This document shows positions 7,221 through 15,405 of a stretch of 64,000 bases of DNA, piece by piece (the stretch's first letter is position 1; each line of letters starts with the position of its first letter). Source of the stretch: an uncultured Paracoccus sp. (lineage in GTDB: Bacteria; Pseudomonadota; Alphaproteobacteria; Rhodobacterales; Rhodobacteraceae); contig NZ_CALMYP010000058.1 of assembly GCF_937873615.1 (NCBI RefSeq), positions 62,001 through 126,000 of the forward strand, given 5' to 3'. A program made the position numbers and the translations under genes. Below the pieces are notes generated by a model. That model was not told where the DNA came from. It saw only the letters and a program-made list of their open reading frames with translations, and did not search any database.

Positions 7221-8909
7221 ATGCCATATCGCGCGCCAGTCGATCAGATCCGTTTCATCCTCAACCACGTCGTTCCCTTCGACAAGGTTGCCACGACCGT
7301 AACCTTCGCCGAGGCCAGCGGCGACATGGTCGATGCGATCCTGACCGAAGCCGGGCGCATGGCGACCGAGGTGCTGGCACCGCTGAACATTTCCGGCGAC
7401 CAGACCCCGGCGCGGCTGGAAAACGGGGTGCTGCGGTCCTCTCCCGGTTTCGACAAGGGCTTTGCGGCGATTGCCGAAGGCGGCTGGATCGGGCTTTCGG
7501 CCGATCCCGAACATGGCGGCGCGGGCCTGCCGCAGGCGTTGAACATGTCGGTGGCGGAAATGACCTCGGGGGCCTGTCTTGCCCTGCAACTGAACCCGCT
7601 GCTGACCCAGGGCCAGATCGAGGCGCTGGAACATCACGCCGACGAGGCGATGAAGGCGCTTTACTTGCCGAAGCTGATCTCGGGCGAGTGGAACGGGACC
7701 ATGAACCTGACCGAGCCGGGTGCCGGTTCCGATGTCGGCGCGCTGAAGACCAGGGCAGAGCCGAATGGCGACGGCACCTATGCGATCACCGGGCAGAAGA
7801 TCTTCATCACCTGGGGCGACAGCGACGTGAATGAGAACACCTGCCATGCGGTGCTGGCGCGGCTGCCCGACGGGGCTCGGGGCACCAAGGGCATCAGCCT
7901 GTTCATGGTGCCGAAATACCTGCCCGACGAGGATGGCAGGCCGGGCCGCGCCAACAGCCTCAAGGTCGTCTCGCTGGAGCACAAGATGGGCATCCACGGC
8001 TCCCCCACCTGCGTCATGAGCTATGAGGGCGCGACCGGCTGGCTGATCGGGCGCGAACATGGCGGCATGGCGGCGATGTTCACGATGATGAACGCAGCCC
8101 GGCTGGGCGTCGGTGTGCAGGGCGTGGGCGTGGCCGAGGCCGCCTTGCAGAAAGCCACCGAATACGCCGCCGAGCGCGAGCAGTTCGGCCCGATCATCCG
8201 CCATGCCGATGTGCGCCGGATGCTCGCCACCTCGCGGGCCGAGGTCTTTGCCGCCCGTGCCATCTGCCTCGATTGCGCGACGGCGCTGGATCTGGCGAAG
8301 GCGACCGGCGATGCCGACTGGTCGGCGCGCGCGGCCCTGCTGACGCCGATCGCCAAGGCTTACGGCACCGATACCGGCTGCCGTGTCGCCGATGCTGCGG
8401 TGCAGGTCCATGGCGGCATGGGTTATATCGAGGAAAGCGGTGCGGCCCAGTATCTGCGCGATGTCCGTATCACCCCGATCTATGAGGGCACCAACGGCAT
8501 TCAGGCCATGGATCTGGTCGGCCGCAAGATGATGGATGGCGGGGCCGCCGCCCAGGCCCTGCTGGACGAGGTTCAGGACGAGGCCCGCAAGCACAGCCAG
8601 CTTTTCCCGGAACGTTCGGAACTGGTCTGGACCGCGGCGCAGACCCTGTCCGAGGCGACCCTGCGCCTGATCGAGATGGAACTGGCCGACCGCAATGCCG
8701 GTGCGGTGCCTTACCTGTCGGCCTTCGCCCGGGTGCTCGGTGCGCATTACCACCTGCGCGCGGCGGCGGCTGGCGGCGAGGACGAGAAGATTCTGGCCCG
8801 CATCTATATCGACCGCATCCTGCCCCGCTACGAGGCCGATCTGGCCGAGCTGTTTGCCGGCGTGGCCGATCTGGACGCGATCAGCGACAGGGCGCTTGGC
8901 CTCGCATGA
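7221..8909 (+). CDS. Acyl-CoA dehydrogenase (long, ~600-residue subfamily)
   Basis: This FAD enzyme oxidises acyl-CoA to enoyl-CoA and passes electrons to ETF. The 562-residue protein has the N-terminal helical extension, the flavin-contact stretches MNLTEPGAGSDVGALKTRA and QKIFITWGD, and the C-terminal motif VQVHGGMGYIEESGAAQYLRDVRI followed by PIYEGTNGIQ, whose glutamate is the expected catalytic base. Relatives I know are about 590-600 residues. The loss lies around residue 320, where AAEREQFGPIIRHADVRRM is unusually compact. GGGAG precedes the start. The last four bases overlap the next gene (ATGA), implying co-expression with the metallo-hydrolase. Acyl chain specificity cannot be read. 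Confidence 0.9.
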   Translation: MPYRAPVDQIRFILNHVVPFDKVATTVTFAEASGDMVDAILTEAGRMATEVLAPLNISGDQTPARLENGVLRSSPGFDKGFAAIAEGGWIGLSADPEHGGAGLPQALNMSVAEMTSGACLALQLNPLLTQGQIEALEHHADEAMKALYLPKLISGEWNGTMNLTEPGAGSDVGALKTRAEPNGDGTYAITGQKIFITWGDSDVNENTCHAVLARLPDGARGTKGISLFMVPKYLPDEDGRPGRANSLKVVSLEHKMGIHGSPTCVMSYEGATGWLIGREHGGMAAMFTMMNAARLGVGVQGVGVAEAALQKATEYAAEREQFGPIIRHADVRRMLATSRAEVFAARAICLDCATALDLAKATGDADWSARAALLTPIAKAYGTDTGCRVADAAVQVHGGMGYIEESGAAQYLRDVRITPIYEGTNGIQAMDLVGRKMMDGGAAAQALLDEVQDEARKHSQLFPERSELVWTAAQTLSEATLRLIEMELADRNAGAVPYLSAFARVLGAHYHLRAAAAGGEDEKILARIYIDRILPRYEADLAELFAGVADLDAISDRALGLA

Positions 8910-9943
8910 GTGCCGCCGTCAGCCACCCGTGGGAGGAAGCACCCGCCAGTGGCGCAGCGATAGATGTCGCGCCGGGTGTCAAGTGGATGCGCCTGCCGCT
9001 GCCGATGAGACTCGATCATGTGAATGTCTATGCGCTGGATGATGGCGATGGCTGGACCCTGGTCGATACCGGCTTCGACAGCGCCAGAAGCCGGGCGGTC
9101 TGGCAGTTGCTGCTGGACGGCCCGCTTGAGGGGCGGCCCGTCAACCGCGTCATCGCCACCCATCATCATCCCGACCATCTGGGTCTGGCCGGCTGGTTCA
9201 TGGATCACGGCGCGGCATTCTGGACGACGCGCACCGCATGGCTGACAGCGCGGATGCTTGTTCTCGACGAACAGGCAGCACCTTCGCCCGAGAGCATCGC
9301 CTTCTGGCGCGAGGCCGGCATGCCGCCCGATCTTCTGGCCACCCGAGCCACGGAGCGGCCCTTCAATTTCTGCGATTGCGTGCATCCGATCCCGCTTGGC
9401 TATCGCCGCATCTGCGGCGGCGACGTGCTGCAATTCGGCGGTCGCAGCTGGCGGGTCGAGATCGGCCATGGCCATGCGCCCGAACATGCGACCTTCTGGT
9501 CGCTCGACGACGATCTGGTCATCGGCGGCGACCAGCTTCTGCCCGGTATCTCGCCCAATCTCGGCGTCTACCCGACCGAGCCCGAGGCCGATCCGGTCGG
9601 CGAATGGCTGGAAAGCTGCGACCGTTTCGCAGGGATGGCCGAGGATCGTCATCTGGTCCTGCCCGGACACAAGCTGCCCTTTACCGGCCTGCCTGCGCGG
9701 CTGGCGCAGATGCGCGACAATCACCTGTCAGCGCTCGACCGGGTGGTCGCGGCCATGGGCGAATCGCCCCTGACGGCGGTCGGCTGCTTTCCGTCGCTGT
9801 TCAAGCGGCCCATCGGGACGGCGGAATTCGGACTGGCCTTGGTGGAATCGGTGGCGCATGTGAACAATCTCGCCCGGGCCGGGCGGATCGTCCGCACCGG
9901 TCACGATGACCGGGGTGGCGCACTTTGGCGTGCAGCGGCGTGA
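8906..9943 (+). CDS. MBL-fold metallo-hydrolase
   Basis: This 345-residue protein has a metallo-beta-lactamase fold with the two-zinc motif HHHPDHLG (residues about 87-94), a later histidine in IGHGHAPEHATFWS, the metal-bridging aspartate in VIGGDQLLPGISPN and a late histidine in VLPGHKLPF. The fold covers thioesterases, glyoxalase II-like and lactonase-like enzymes. Translational coupling to the acyl-CoA dehydrogenase suggests a thioester or acyl substrate, but that is inference from context. No signal peptide is visible, so it should act in the cytoplasm. Confidence 0.88.
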   Translation: MSAAVSHPWEEAPASGAAIDVAPGVKWMRLPLPMRLDHVNVYALDDGDGWTLVDTGFDSARSRAVWQLLLDGPLEGRPVNRVIATHHHPDHLGLAGWFMDHGAAFWTTRTAWLTARMLVLDEQAAPSPESIAFWREAGMPPDLLATRATERPFNFCDCVHPIPLGYRRICGGDVLQFGGRSWRVEIGHGHAPEHATFWSLDDDLVIGGDQLLPGISPNLGVYPTEPEADPVGEWLESCDRFAGMAEDRHLVLPGHKLPFTGLPARLAQMRDNHLSALDRVVAAMGESPLTAVGCFPSLFKRPIGTAEFGLALVESVAHVNNLARAGRIVRTGHDDRGGALWRAAA

Positions 9944-10000
9944 CAGCGCCGTCGCGATAGGCTATGGAAGGCCAAAACCTACGGCATTGAGGGACTGGCC

Positions 10001-10150
10001 ATGGCTGATCATAACGTAACCGAGCACGATCACGGCACGATGGATATCCGCGAGCACGAGAAGACTTTCACCGGCTTCGTCCGTTTCTCGACCTGGTTCT
10101 GTATCGTTACAGCGGTCGTTCTGGTCTTCATGGCACTCGCGAACGCCTGA
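10001..10150 (+). CDS. aa3-type cytochrome c oxidase subunit IV (49 residues)
   Basis: The short ORF encodes an N-terminal soluble stretch (MADHNVTEHDHGTMDIREHE) followed by one membrane helix (about residues 25-47), ending in ALANA. This matches the small bacterial subunit IV found in the Paracoccus aa3 oxidase structure, where it packs against the core subunits and is not needed for catalysis. GAGGGA lies upstream of the start. The stop overlaps the next start by one base (TGATG). No other oxidase subunit is in the window, as is usual for this separately encoded subunit. Confidence 0.85.
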   Translation: MADHNVTEHDHGTMDIREHEKTFTGFVRFSTWFCIVTAVVLVFMALANA

Positions 10151-10785
10151 TGCTGCGCCGGATCCTGCTTGCGCTCGCGCTGCCGCTGTTGCTGGCGGCC
10201 TGCGGCGCCGATAACCGATGGGCCAGCGACGAGGCGGTGCGCAATGCCCGCTATACCTCGAACGAGCAGCCCTCGATTGCCCTGATGACCATCATCGGTC
10301 TGCCGCGTGGCGAAGGCGGGCATTCGGCGCTTCTGATCAATGGCAGCCAGCAGATCATCTTCGATCCGGCGGGCAGTTTCGTGCATCCCAAGGCACCGGA
10401 ACGCCATGACGTGCTTTACGGCATCACGCCGCAGATGCGGAACGTCTATATCGACTATCACGCCCGCGATCTCCCGGGCGAGCGCTATTACGTCACCGTC
10501 GATACCGTCCCGGTCTCGCGCGAGGTGGCCGATGCGGCGATTCGCGCGGCCGAGGGCAATGGCGCGGTCAGCAAGGCGTTCTGCGCGACCGGCGTCTCGA
10601 CCGTGCTGCGCTCCACCCCCGGCTTCCAGGGCGCGCCGGGCGGGTTCAGCCCGTTGAGGCTGCGCGAATGGTTCCTGAGCGTGCCCGGCGTGACCACGGC
10701 GGAATATCGCGATGGCGATCCGCGGCTGGTGCATGGCGATCTGCTGAAGATGAGCGACGGCTCGCTGCGGACCTACGACAGGTAA
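10150..10785 (+). CDS. Lipoprotein with permuted NlpC/P60-like His...Cys layout, unknown function
   Basis: This 211-residue protein begins with a lipoprotein signal (MLRRILLALALPLLLAAC, lipobox LAAC), so it should be membrane-anchored facing the periplasm. The mature part has GGHSALLING near residue 59 and AFCATGVSTVLR near residue 145, with an acidic/aromatic region between. Histidine before cysteine, the first followed by a beta strand and the second at a helix start, is the order seen in permuted papain-like NlpC/P60 (YiiX/YebB-type) thiol hydrolases. That suggests an amidase or peptidase of cell-wall or lipid substrates, but it is my own motif reading. The start overlaps the cytochrome oxidase subunit IV stop. 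Confidence 0.7.
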   Translation: MLRRILLALALPLLLAACGADNRWASDEAVRNARYTSNEQPSIALMTIIGLPRGEGGHSALLINGSQQIIFDPAGSFVHPKAPERHDVLYGITPQMRNVYIDYHARDLPGERYYVTVDTVPVSREVADAAIRAAEGNGAVSKAFCATGVSTVLRSTPGFQGAPGGFSPLRLREWFLSVPGVTTAEYRDGDPRLVHGDLLKMSDGSLRTYDR

Positions 10786-11102
10786 AGCCCAAGGCTCAGC
10801 GTGGCCGCCCCGGCAAGGATGGCGGCCAATGCGCTGCGGCTGAGAAAGCCGACCAGCACGGTTGCTGCGGCGGCTGCCAGCCGCGCCGGATCGGTCTGCC
10901 CGCCGGTTGCCGCCGGCCAGACCACCAGCGGTGCGGCCAGTGCCGGCAGCACCGCGACCGGCGTATAGCGCAGCATTCTCAGCAGCCAGTCCGGCATCGG
11001 CCGGTTGCCGAGCGCGCCAAGGAAGCTGTAGCGCATGAAGAATGTGCCGGCGCCGACCACGGCGATGATCAGCCAGATTTCCAGCGTGCTGTAATGGCTC
11101 AT
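10773..11102 (-). CDS. azlD: AzlD domain protein, small subunit of branched-chain amino acid exporter
   Basis: This 109-residue membrane protein has about four helices and the AzlD hallmarks IAVVGAGTFFMRYSFLGALGNR near the start and TPVAVLPALAAPLVVWP. I used the ATG giving MSHYSTLEIW; it overlaps the azlC stop by four bases (ATGA), and anything upstream belongs to azlC in another frame. AzlC plus AzlD form the LIV-E family two-component exporter of branched-chain amino acids and analogues. The 3' end overlaps the convergent lipoprotein gene by 13 bases. Confidence 0.9.
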   Translation of the reverse strand: MSHYSTLEIWLIIAVVGAGTFFMRYSFLGALGNRPMPDWLLRMLRYTPVAVLPALAAPLVVWPAATGGQTDPARLAAAAATVLVGFLSRSALAAILAGAATLSLGLYLS

Positions 11103-11878
11103 GCGCCCGCCCTCCGCCGCAGGGTCAGGGTCTCGATCCCGGCCCCGGTCAGCATGGCCAGCAGCGCCGCGATCATCGGCCCGACCCCTGCCGGAAGCGT
11201 GCCGAGCGCCAGCGACACCACCACCGCGACCGTTGCCGCCGCGACATGGGCAGGGGTGCGCAGGGCCGGGGCGATCATGGCCAGAAAGGTGATCGGCACG
11301 GTGAAATCCAGCGGGATGCTGGCCGGGATGGCCCGGCCCGCCGTCGCGCCGATGAAGCAGAAGACGATCCACGAGCCGCACATCAGAATGGCGGTGCCGG
11401 TGAAATAGGCCAGCCGCTGGCCCATGCTCAGCTTCGGGACATTCTGGAAATGCTCGATCGACAGCACATAGGTCTGGTCGATCAGCGAATAGGCGACTGC
11501 CGCCCGTGCCGGCTGCGACGCCCCGCCGAGCCAGGGCACCATCGAGGCCGAATACATCGCCATGCGCAGGTTCACCGCCAGCGATGACAGGATCACCAGC
11601 CAGACCGGCGCGTGATCGGTCATCAGCTGCACGGCGGTGAATTGCGAGGCCCCGGCCAGAACCAGCACGGTGAAGCCCATGACCTCGGCCAGGTTGAAGC
11701 CGGCCTTGGTCGCGACGACGCCGAACAGCAGGCCGAAGGGCACGATCACCAGCAGGAAGGGCGTCGATTGCACGGCACCGTGGATCACGCTCTGCATCGG
11801 CGTGCGGGCAAGGGCGCGGGCGCGGGCCGCGTCGATCGCGGCCGCCCGGCGCGAGGGGCGTTGCGTGGTCTGTGTCAT
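11099..11878 (-). CDS. azlC: AzlC family ABC-independent amino acid exporter, large subunit
   Basis: This 259-residue protein has a basic N-terminus and about five to six helices. Family motifs are PFGLLFGVVATKAGF, VLAGASQFTAVQLM and LAVNLRMAMYSAS, typical of AzlC (YgaZ/BrnF). With AzlD it exports leucine, isoleucine, valine and toxic analogues using the membrane gradient. It heads the two-gene minus-strand operon and is divergent from nothing: the upstream neighbour is transcribed in the same direction toward it. No clear Shine-Dalgarno precedes the start. Confidence 0.92.
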   Translation of the reverse strand: MTQTTQRPSRRAAAIDAARARALARTPMQSVIHGAVQSTPFLLVIVPFGLLFGVVATKAGFNLAEVMGFTVLVLAGASQFTAVQLMTDHAPVWLVILSSLAVNLRMAMYSASMVPWLGGASQPARAAVAYSLIDQTYVLSIEHFQNVPKLSMGQRLAYFTGTAILMCGSWIVFCFIGATAGRAIPASIPLDFTVPITFLAMIAPALRTPAHVAAATVAVVVSLALGTLPAGVGPMIAALLAMLTGAGIETLTLRRRAGA

Positions 11879-11958
11879 CTTGTCAAAGGAGGCAGTTCTT
11901 CAGCCCGGTCAACATATCGGCGCGCGGGCCGGGTGCAACCCCTTGCGCGCCGGGGCGG

Positions 11959-12891
11959 TTATTCCGTCTGTCCGAACAGGCCGGCGGCGCGGGCCAGCAG
12001 CATGAAGGCAAGCGCGGACCGGGTCTGCGCCATCCAGATGATCTCGTCATCGCCGAGTTCCGGCATCAGCACCGTCACGCTGCGGTCGAAAAGGCGCAGG
12101 AAATGGTGCACGGCATCGCGAAACACCTCGTCGCCACGCATGGCTGCGGTTGCGACGTCCAGCATCTCGGGGTCGCGAACGGCGCCCACGGTGCCGACGG
12201 CATTGCCGCGCTGCCCCTCGGCAAAGCGGCGCCAGGCGGCGACATCAGCCGGGCCGGCATCCAGATCGTCGGTATAGATGCCGCGATCTGCCAGCAGCGT
12301 GATCACGTCCTGGGCGCTGCGGATCAGCCGCGCATGTTCAGGATCGCGCAGCGCCTCGCGCAGGGCGGCGATGGCGGCGTGGTCCTCGGGGCCTTCGGGG
12401 AAATTCAGCGCCCGGATGACGGTGACCGGGGCCAGTTCGACCGGCTCCGGCGCGTCGAGACCCAGCGAGGTCTGGCGCGGATCACTTGCCGCCGCATGGG
12501 CGCGTTCATCGGTGCGGCGGGCAGGGGCGGCGGGCCTGGCGATCTGTCGCGTCGTGGTTGATGGGGCGGGCTGATAGGCAGCGGCATGGACAGGCTCGCT
12601 CGCCTTTCGCGGATCGGCGCGGCGCATCGCCGCCTGCGCCATCTCGGCGCGCAGGCCCTCGGCCTCGGCCTTCAGCCGGTCGATGGCCTGTGCAAGCCCC
12701 ACCGCCATCCAGATCAGCACGAGCGGCATCAGCGCCGCCACGACCGAGATCCAGCCCGGCGCGCCCGCCGCGCCGTCGCCGCCCGAGGTCAGCCAGAAGA
12801 TCAGCAGCATCACCAGCCACAGCACCGTCAGCGCCGCGCCGATGATCAGCGCGCGTCCGCCGCGCGCCATGCCGCCGAGCGGGCTGGCCAT
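11959..12891 (-). CDS. Membrane-anchored conserved hypothetical protein
   Basis: I do not recognise a named family. The 310-residue protein has two N-terminal membrane helices (about residues 13-34 and 44-68), then a short coiled-coil-like stretch (AIDRLKAEAEGLRAEM). A low-complexity Ala/Pro/Arg linker runs to about residue 150, and an all-helical cytoplasmic domain follows, with RALNFPEGPEDHAAIAALREALRD and FLRLFDRSVTVLMPEL. Its start overlaps the greA stop by one base (TGATG), so it is probably co-transcribed behind greA. The C-terminal domain looks well ordered and conserved in style, unlike the linker. Confidence 0.75.
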   Translation of the reverse strand: MASPLGGMARGGRALIIGAALTVLWLVMLLIFWLTSGGDGAAGAPGWISVVAALMPLVLIWMAVGLAQAIDRLKAEAEGLRAEMAQAAMRRADPRKASEPVHAAAYQPAPSTTTRQIARPAAPARRTDERAHAAASDPRQTSLGLDAPEPVELAPVTVIRALNFPEGPEDHAAIAALREALRDPEHARLIRSAQDVITLLADRGIYTDDLDAGPADVAAWRRFAEGQRGNAVGTVGAVRDPEMLDVATAAMRGDEVFRDAVHHFLRLFDRSVTVLMPELGDDEIIWMAQTRSALAFMLLARAAGLFGQTE

Positions 12892-13361
12892 CAGGCGAAC
12901 CGGACCGACAGGATTTCATAGCTGCGCAATCCGCCCGGGGTCTGCACATCGACGGAATCGCCCTCTTCCTTGCCGATCAGCGCCCGGGCCAGCGGCGAGC
13001 GCAGGTTCAGCAGCCCCTTTTCAAGGTTGGCCTCGTGCTCGCCGACGATCTGATAGCTTTTTTCCTCGTCGGTATCCTCGTCCAGCAGCAGCACGGTGGC
13101 GCCGAACTTGATCCCGCCGGACAGCTTGGCCGGGTCGATCACCTCGGCCCGCGACAGCACCGCTTCCAATTCGGTGATGCGGCCTTCGATGAAGCTCTGC
13201 TTCTCGCGCGCCGAGTGGTATTCGGCGTTTTCCGACAGATCGCCATGGGCACGCGCCTCGGCGATGGCGGCGATGATGGCCGGCCGCTCCTTGCCCTTGA
13301 GATCGCGCAGCTCGGCATCGAGCGTCTCATAGCCGCCACGGGTCATCGGGATCTTTTCCAT
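12891..13361 (-). CDS. greA: Transcription elongation factor GreA
   Basis: GreA enters the RNA polymerase secondary channel and stimulates cleavage of backtracked RNA. The 156-residue length is standard. The N-terminal coiled coil carries the acidic tip ([15 protein letters not shown], whose Asp and Glu help position the catalytic metal), and the C-terminal FKBP-like domain ends in [23 protein letters not shown] precedes the ATG. About 60 bases upstream on the same strand is a terminator-like hairpin that may attenuate the gene. Confidence 0.97.
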   Translation of the reverse strand: MEKIPMTRGGYETLDAELRDLKGKERPAIIAAIAEARAHGDLSENAEYHSAREKQSFIEGRITELEAVLSRAEVIDPAKLSGGIKFGATVLLLDEDTDEEKSYQIVGEHEANLEKGLLNLRSPLARALIGKEEGDSVDVQTPGGLRSYEILSVRFA

Positions 13362-13413
13362 CGTCTTTCCTGTCTAACGTCTTGCCGCACGGCCTGTCCG
13401 CGCGATGAAATTT

Positions 13414-13446
13414 GGAGAAAGCCCCCGCCAAGCAAATGGCAGGGGC
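13414..13446 (-). promoter_or_regulatory. Terminator-like hairpin in the greA leader
   Basis: Read on the minus strand, GCCCCTGCCA pairs with TGGCGGGGGC over ten positions (one U-G wobble) around a TTTGCT loop, directly followed by TTTCT. The wobble becomes a C-A mismatch on the other strand, so the structure suits greA-direction RNA. E. coli greA has a comparable leader terminator that makes the GraL RNA. Function here is inferred. Confidence 0.5.
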
Positions 13447-13597
13447 GCGATTCCGTTCTGCCAAGCGTTCCCCGATCCGGGATCATATTGCAAGAGAAAC
13501 GCGTGTCCGGCGGCGGCGGACCGCTGACCGGGCGGGCCGGGCCCCGAAAACCCGGCAAAGATTGCGCTAACGATGGTCCTGAGCCACCGCGTAACGA

Positions 13598-13626
13598 TTG
13601 CCGCGCGATCCGGCAGCGTCTAGGAC
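13598..13626 (+). promoter_or_regulatory. Possible sigma70-type promoter for ETF-QO
   Basis: TTGCCG, a 17-base spacer and TAGGAC lie about 30 bases upstream of the ETF-QO start. The -35 is good and the -10 is weak (three of six). The rest of this 295-base gap holds the greA leader hairpin and no ORF I can support. Confidence 0.3.
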
Positions 13627-13656
13627 TGAGCCAGTTGTTTAAAGCCGGAGGACGCC

Positions 13657-15315
13657 ATGAACGATCAGGACAGCACCGTCGAACGCGAGGCGATGGAATT
13701 TGACGTGGTGATCGTGGGCGGCGGACCTGCCGGTCTTTCGGCGGCGATCCGGCTGAAGCAGATAGATGCCGACCTGAACGTGGTGGTGCTGGAAAAAGGC
13801 AGCGAGATCGGCGCGCATATCCTCTCGGGTGCGGTGCTGGACACCTCGGGGCTGGATGCGCTGATTCCGGACTGGAAGGAAAAGGGCGCCCCGATCACGC
13901 AGGAGGTCACCCACGACAATTTCTATATCCTCGGTGAGGCCGGGCAGGTGCGGGTGCCGAACTGGCCGATGCCGCCGCTGATGTCGAACCACGGCAAATA
14001 CATCGTCTCCATGGGCAACGTTACCCGCTGGATGGCCGAACAGGCCGAGGCGATGGGCGTCGAGGTCTTTCCCGGCATGGCCTGTTCCGCGCTTGTCATG
14101 GAGGGCGAACGTGTGGCCGGTGTCATCGCGGGCGAGATGGGGTTGAACCCCGATGGCACGCCCGGTCCCCAATACGAACCCGGGATGGAGTTGCGCGGCA
14201 AGTATGTCCTGCTGGCCGAGGGGGTGCGCGGCTCGCTCTCCAAGGAAGTGATCGCGAAATACGACCTGTCCGCAGGGCATGAGCCGCAGAAATTCGGCCT
14301 CGGGATGAAAGAGATCTGGGAGGTCGATCCGGCCAAGTTCAAGCCCGGCACCGTGACCCATACGATGGGCTGGCCGCTTGGCAAGAATGCCGGCGGCGGC
14401 AGCTTCATCTATCACATGGACAACAATCAGGTGCTGGTCGGCTTCGTCGTCCACCTGAATTACGCCAACCCCTACCTGTATCCCTATATGGAGTTTCAGC
14501 GCGCCAAGCATCACCCGCTGATCGCCGACCTGCTGGAGGGCGGCAAGCGTGTCGCCTACGGCGCCCGCGCCATCACCGAGGGAGGCTGGCAGTCGATCCC
14601 GAAACTGACTTTCCCGGGCGGCGCGCTGCTGGGCTGTTCGGCCGGGCTGGTGAACGTGCCGCGGATCAAGGGCAACCACAACGCCATGCTGTCCGGCATT
14701 GCCGCCGCCAATGCCGCCGCCGCCGCGATTGCGGAAGGTCGCGAGGGTGACGAGCTGGTGGCTTATGAAGACGACCTGCGCTCTGGCACGATTGCCAAGG
14801 ACCTGAAGAAGGTGCGCAACGTCAAGCCGCTCTGGTCGAAGCTCGGCCTGACCTCCAGCCTGGCGCTTGGCGGTTTCGACATGTGGGTGGCGAACCTGAC
14901 CGGCTGGAACCCGCTGGGGACCTGGAAGCACGGAAAGACCGATGCGCAGGCGACCGGAAAGGCCGCGAATTTCAAGGAAATCGCCTATCCGAAGCCGGAT
15001 GGAAAGCTGTCCTTCGACCGTCTGACCAATGTCAGCTTCAGCTTCACCAATCACGAGGAAAGCCAGCCCTGCCACCTGAAACTGGCCGATCCCTCGATCC
15101 CGATTTCGGTCAATCTGCCCGAATATGCGGAACCGGCGCAGCGTTACTGCCCGGCGGGCGTCTACGAGGTGATCGAGGACGCCAATGGCCCGCGCTTCCA
15201 GATCAACTTCCAGAACTGCGTCCATTGCAAGACCTGCGATATCAAGGACCCGTCGCAGAACATCAACTGGACCACGCCTCAGGGCGGTGACGGGCCGAAC
15301 TACCCGAATATGTGA
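13657..15315 (+). CDS. Electron transfer flavoprotein-ubiquinone oxidoreductase
   Basis: This membrane-associated FAD/4Fe-4S enzyme carries electrons from reduced ETF to ubiquinone, linking acyl-CoA dehydrogenases to respiration. At 552 residues it is full length. The FAD-binding motif GGGPAGLSAAIRL is near residue 22, a second nucleotide-contact segment is near LLAEGVRGSLSKEV, and the C-terminal iron-sulfur signature is YCPAGVYEV then NCVHCKTCDIKDPSQNINW. CGGAGGA precedes the start. A stem-loop directly follows the stop. The acyl-CoA dehydrogenase at 7.2 kb is a plausible, indirect electron source. Confidence 0.97.
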   Translation: MNDQDSTVEREAMEFDVVIVGGGPAGLSAAIRLKQIDADLNVVVLEKGSEIGAHILSGAVLDTSGLDALIPDWKEKGAPITQEVTHDNFYILGEAGQVRVPNWPMPPLMSNHGKYIVSMGNVTRWMAEQAEAMGVEVFPGMACSALVMEGERVAGVIAGEMGLNPDGTPGPQYEPGMELRGKYVLLAEGVRGSLSKEVIAKYDLSAGHEPQKFGLGMKEIWEVDPAKFKPGTVTHTMGWPLGKNAGGGSFIYHMDNNQVLVGFVVHLNYANPYLYPYMEFQRAKHHPLIADLLEGGKRVAYGARAITEGGWQSIPKLTFPGGALLGCSAGLVNVPRIKGNHNAMLSGIAAANAAAAAIAEGREGDELVAYEDDLRSGTIAKDLKKVRNVKPLWSKLGLTSSLALGGFDMWVANLTGWNPLGTWKHGKTDAQATGKAANFKEIAYPKPDGKLSFDRLTNVSFSFTNHEESQPCHLKLADPSIPISVNLPEYAEPAQRYCPAGVYEVIEDANGPRFQINFQNCVHCKTCDIKDPSQNINWTTPQGGDGPNYPNM

Positions 15316-15324
15316 TGTCCGCGC

Positions 15325-15346
15325 GCCATCCCGCTGCCGGGGTGGC
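15325..15346 (+). terminator. Stem-loop downstream of ETF-QO
   Basis: GCCATCCCG pairs with CGGGGTGGC (nine pairs, one U-G wobble that only works in plus-strand RNA) around a four-base loop, ten bases after the stop. No T-run follows, so termination may be weak. Confidence 0.4.
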
Positions 15347-15405
15347 GTTGCCACGCAGGCGCGGCGCGGATAGGGTCGCAGCGAAACCGGAAATCGGACG
15401 CGCTG

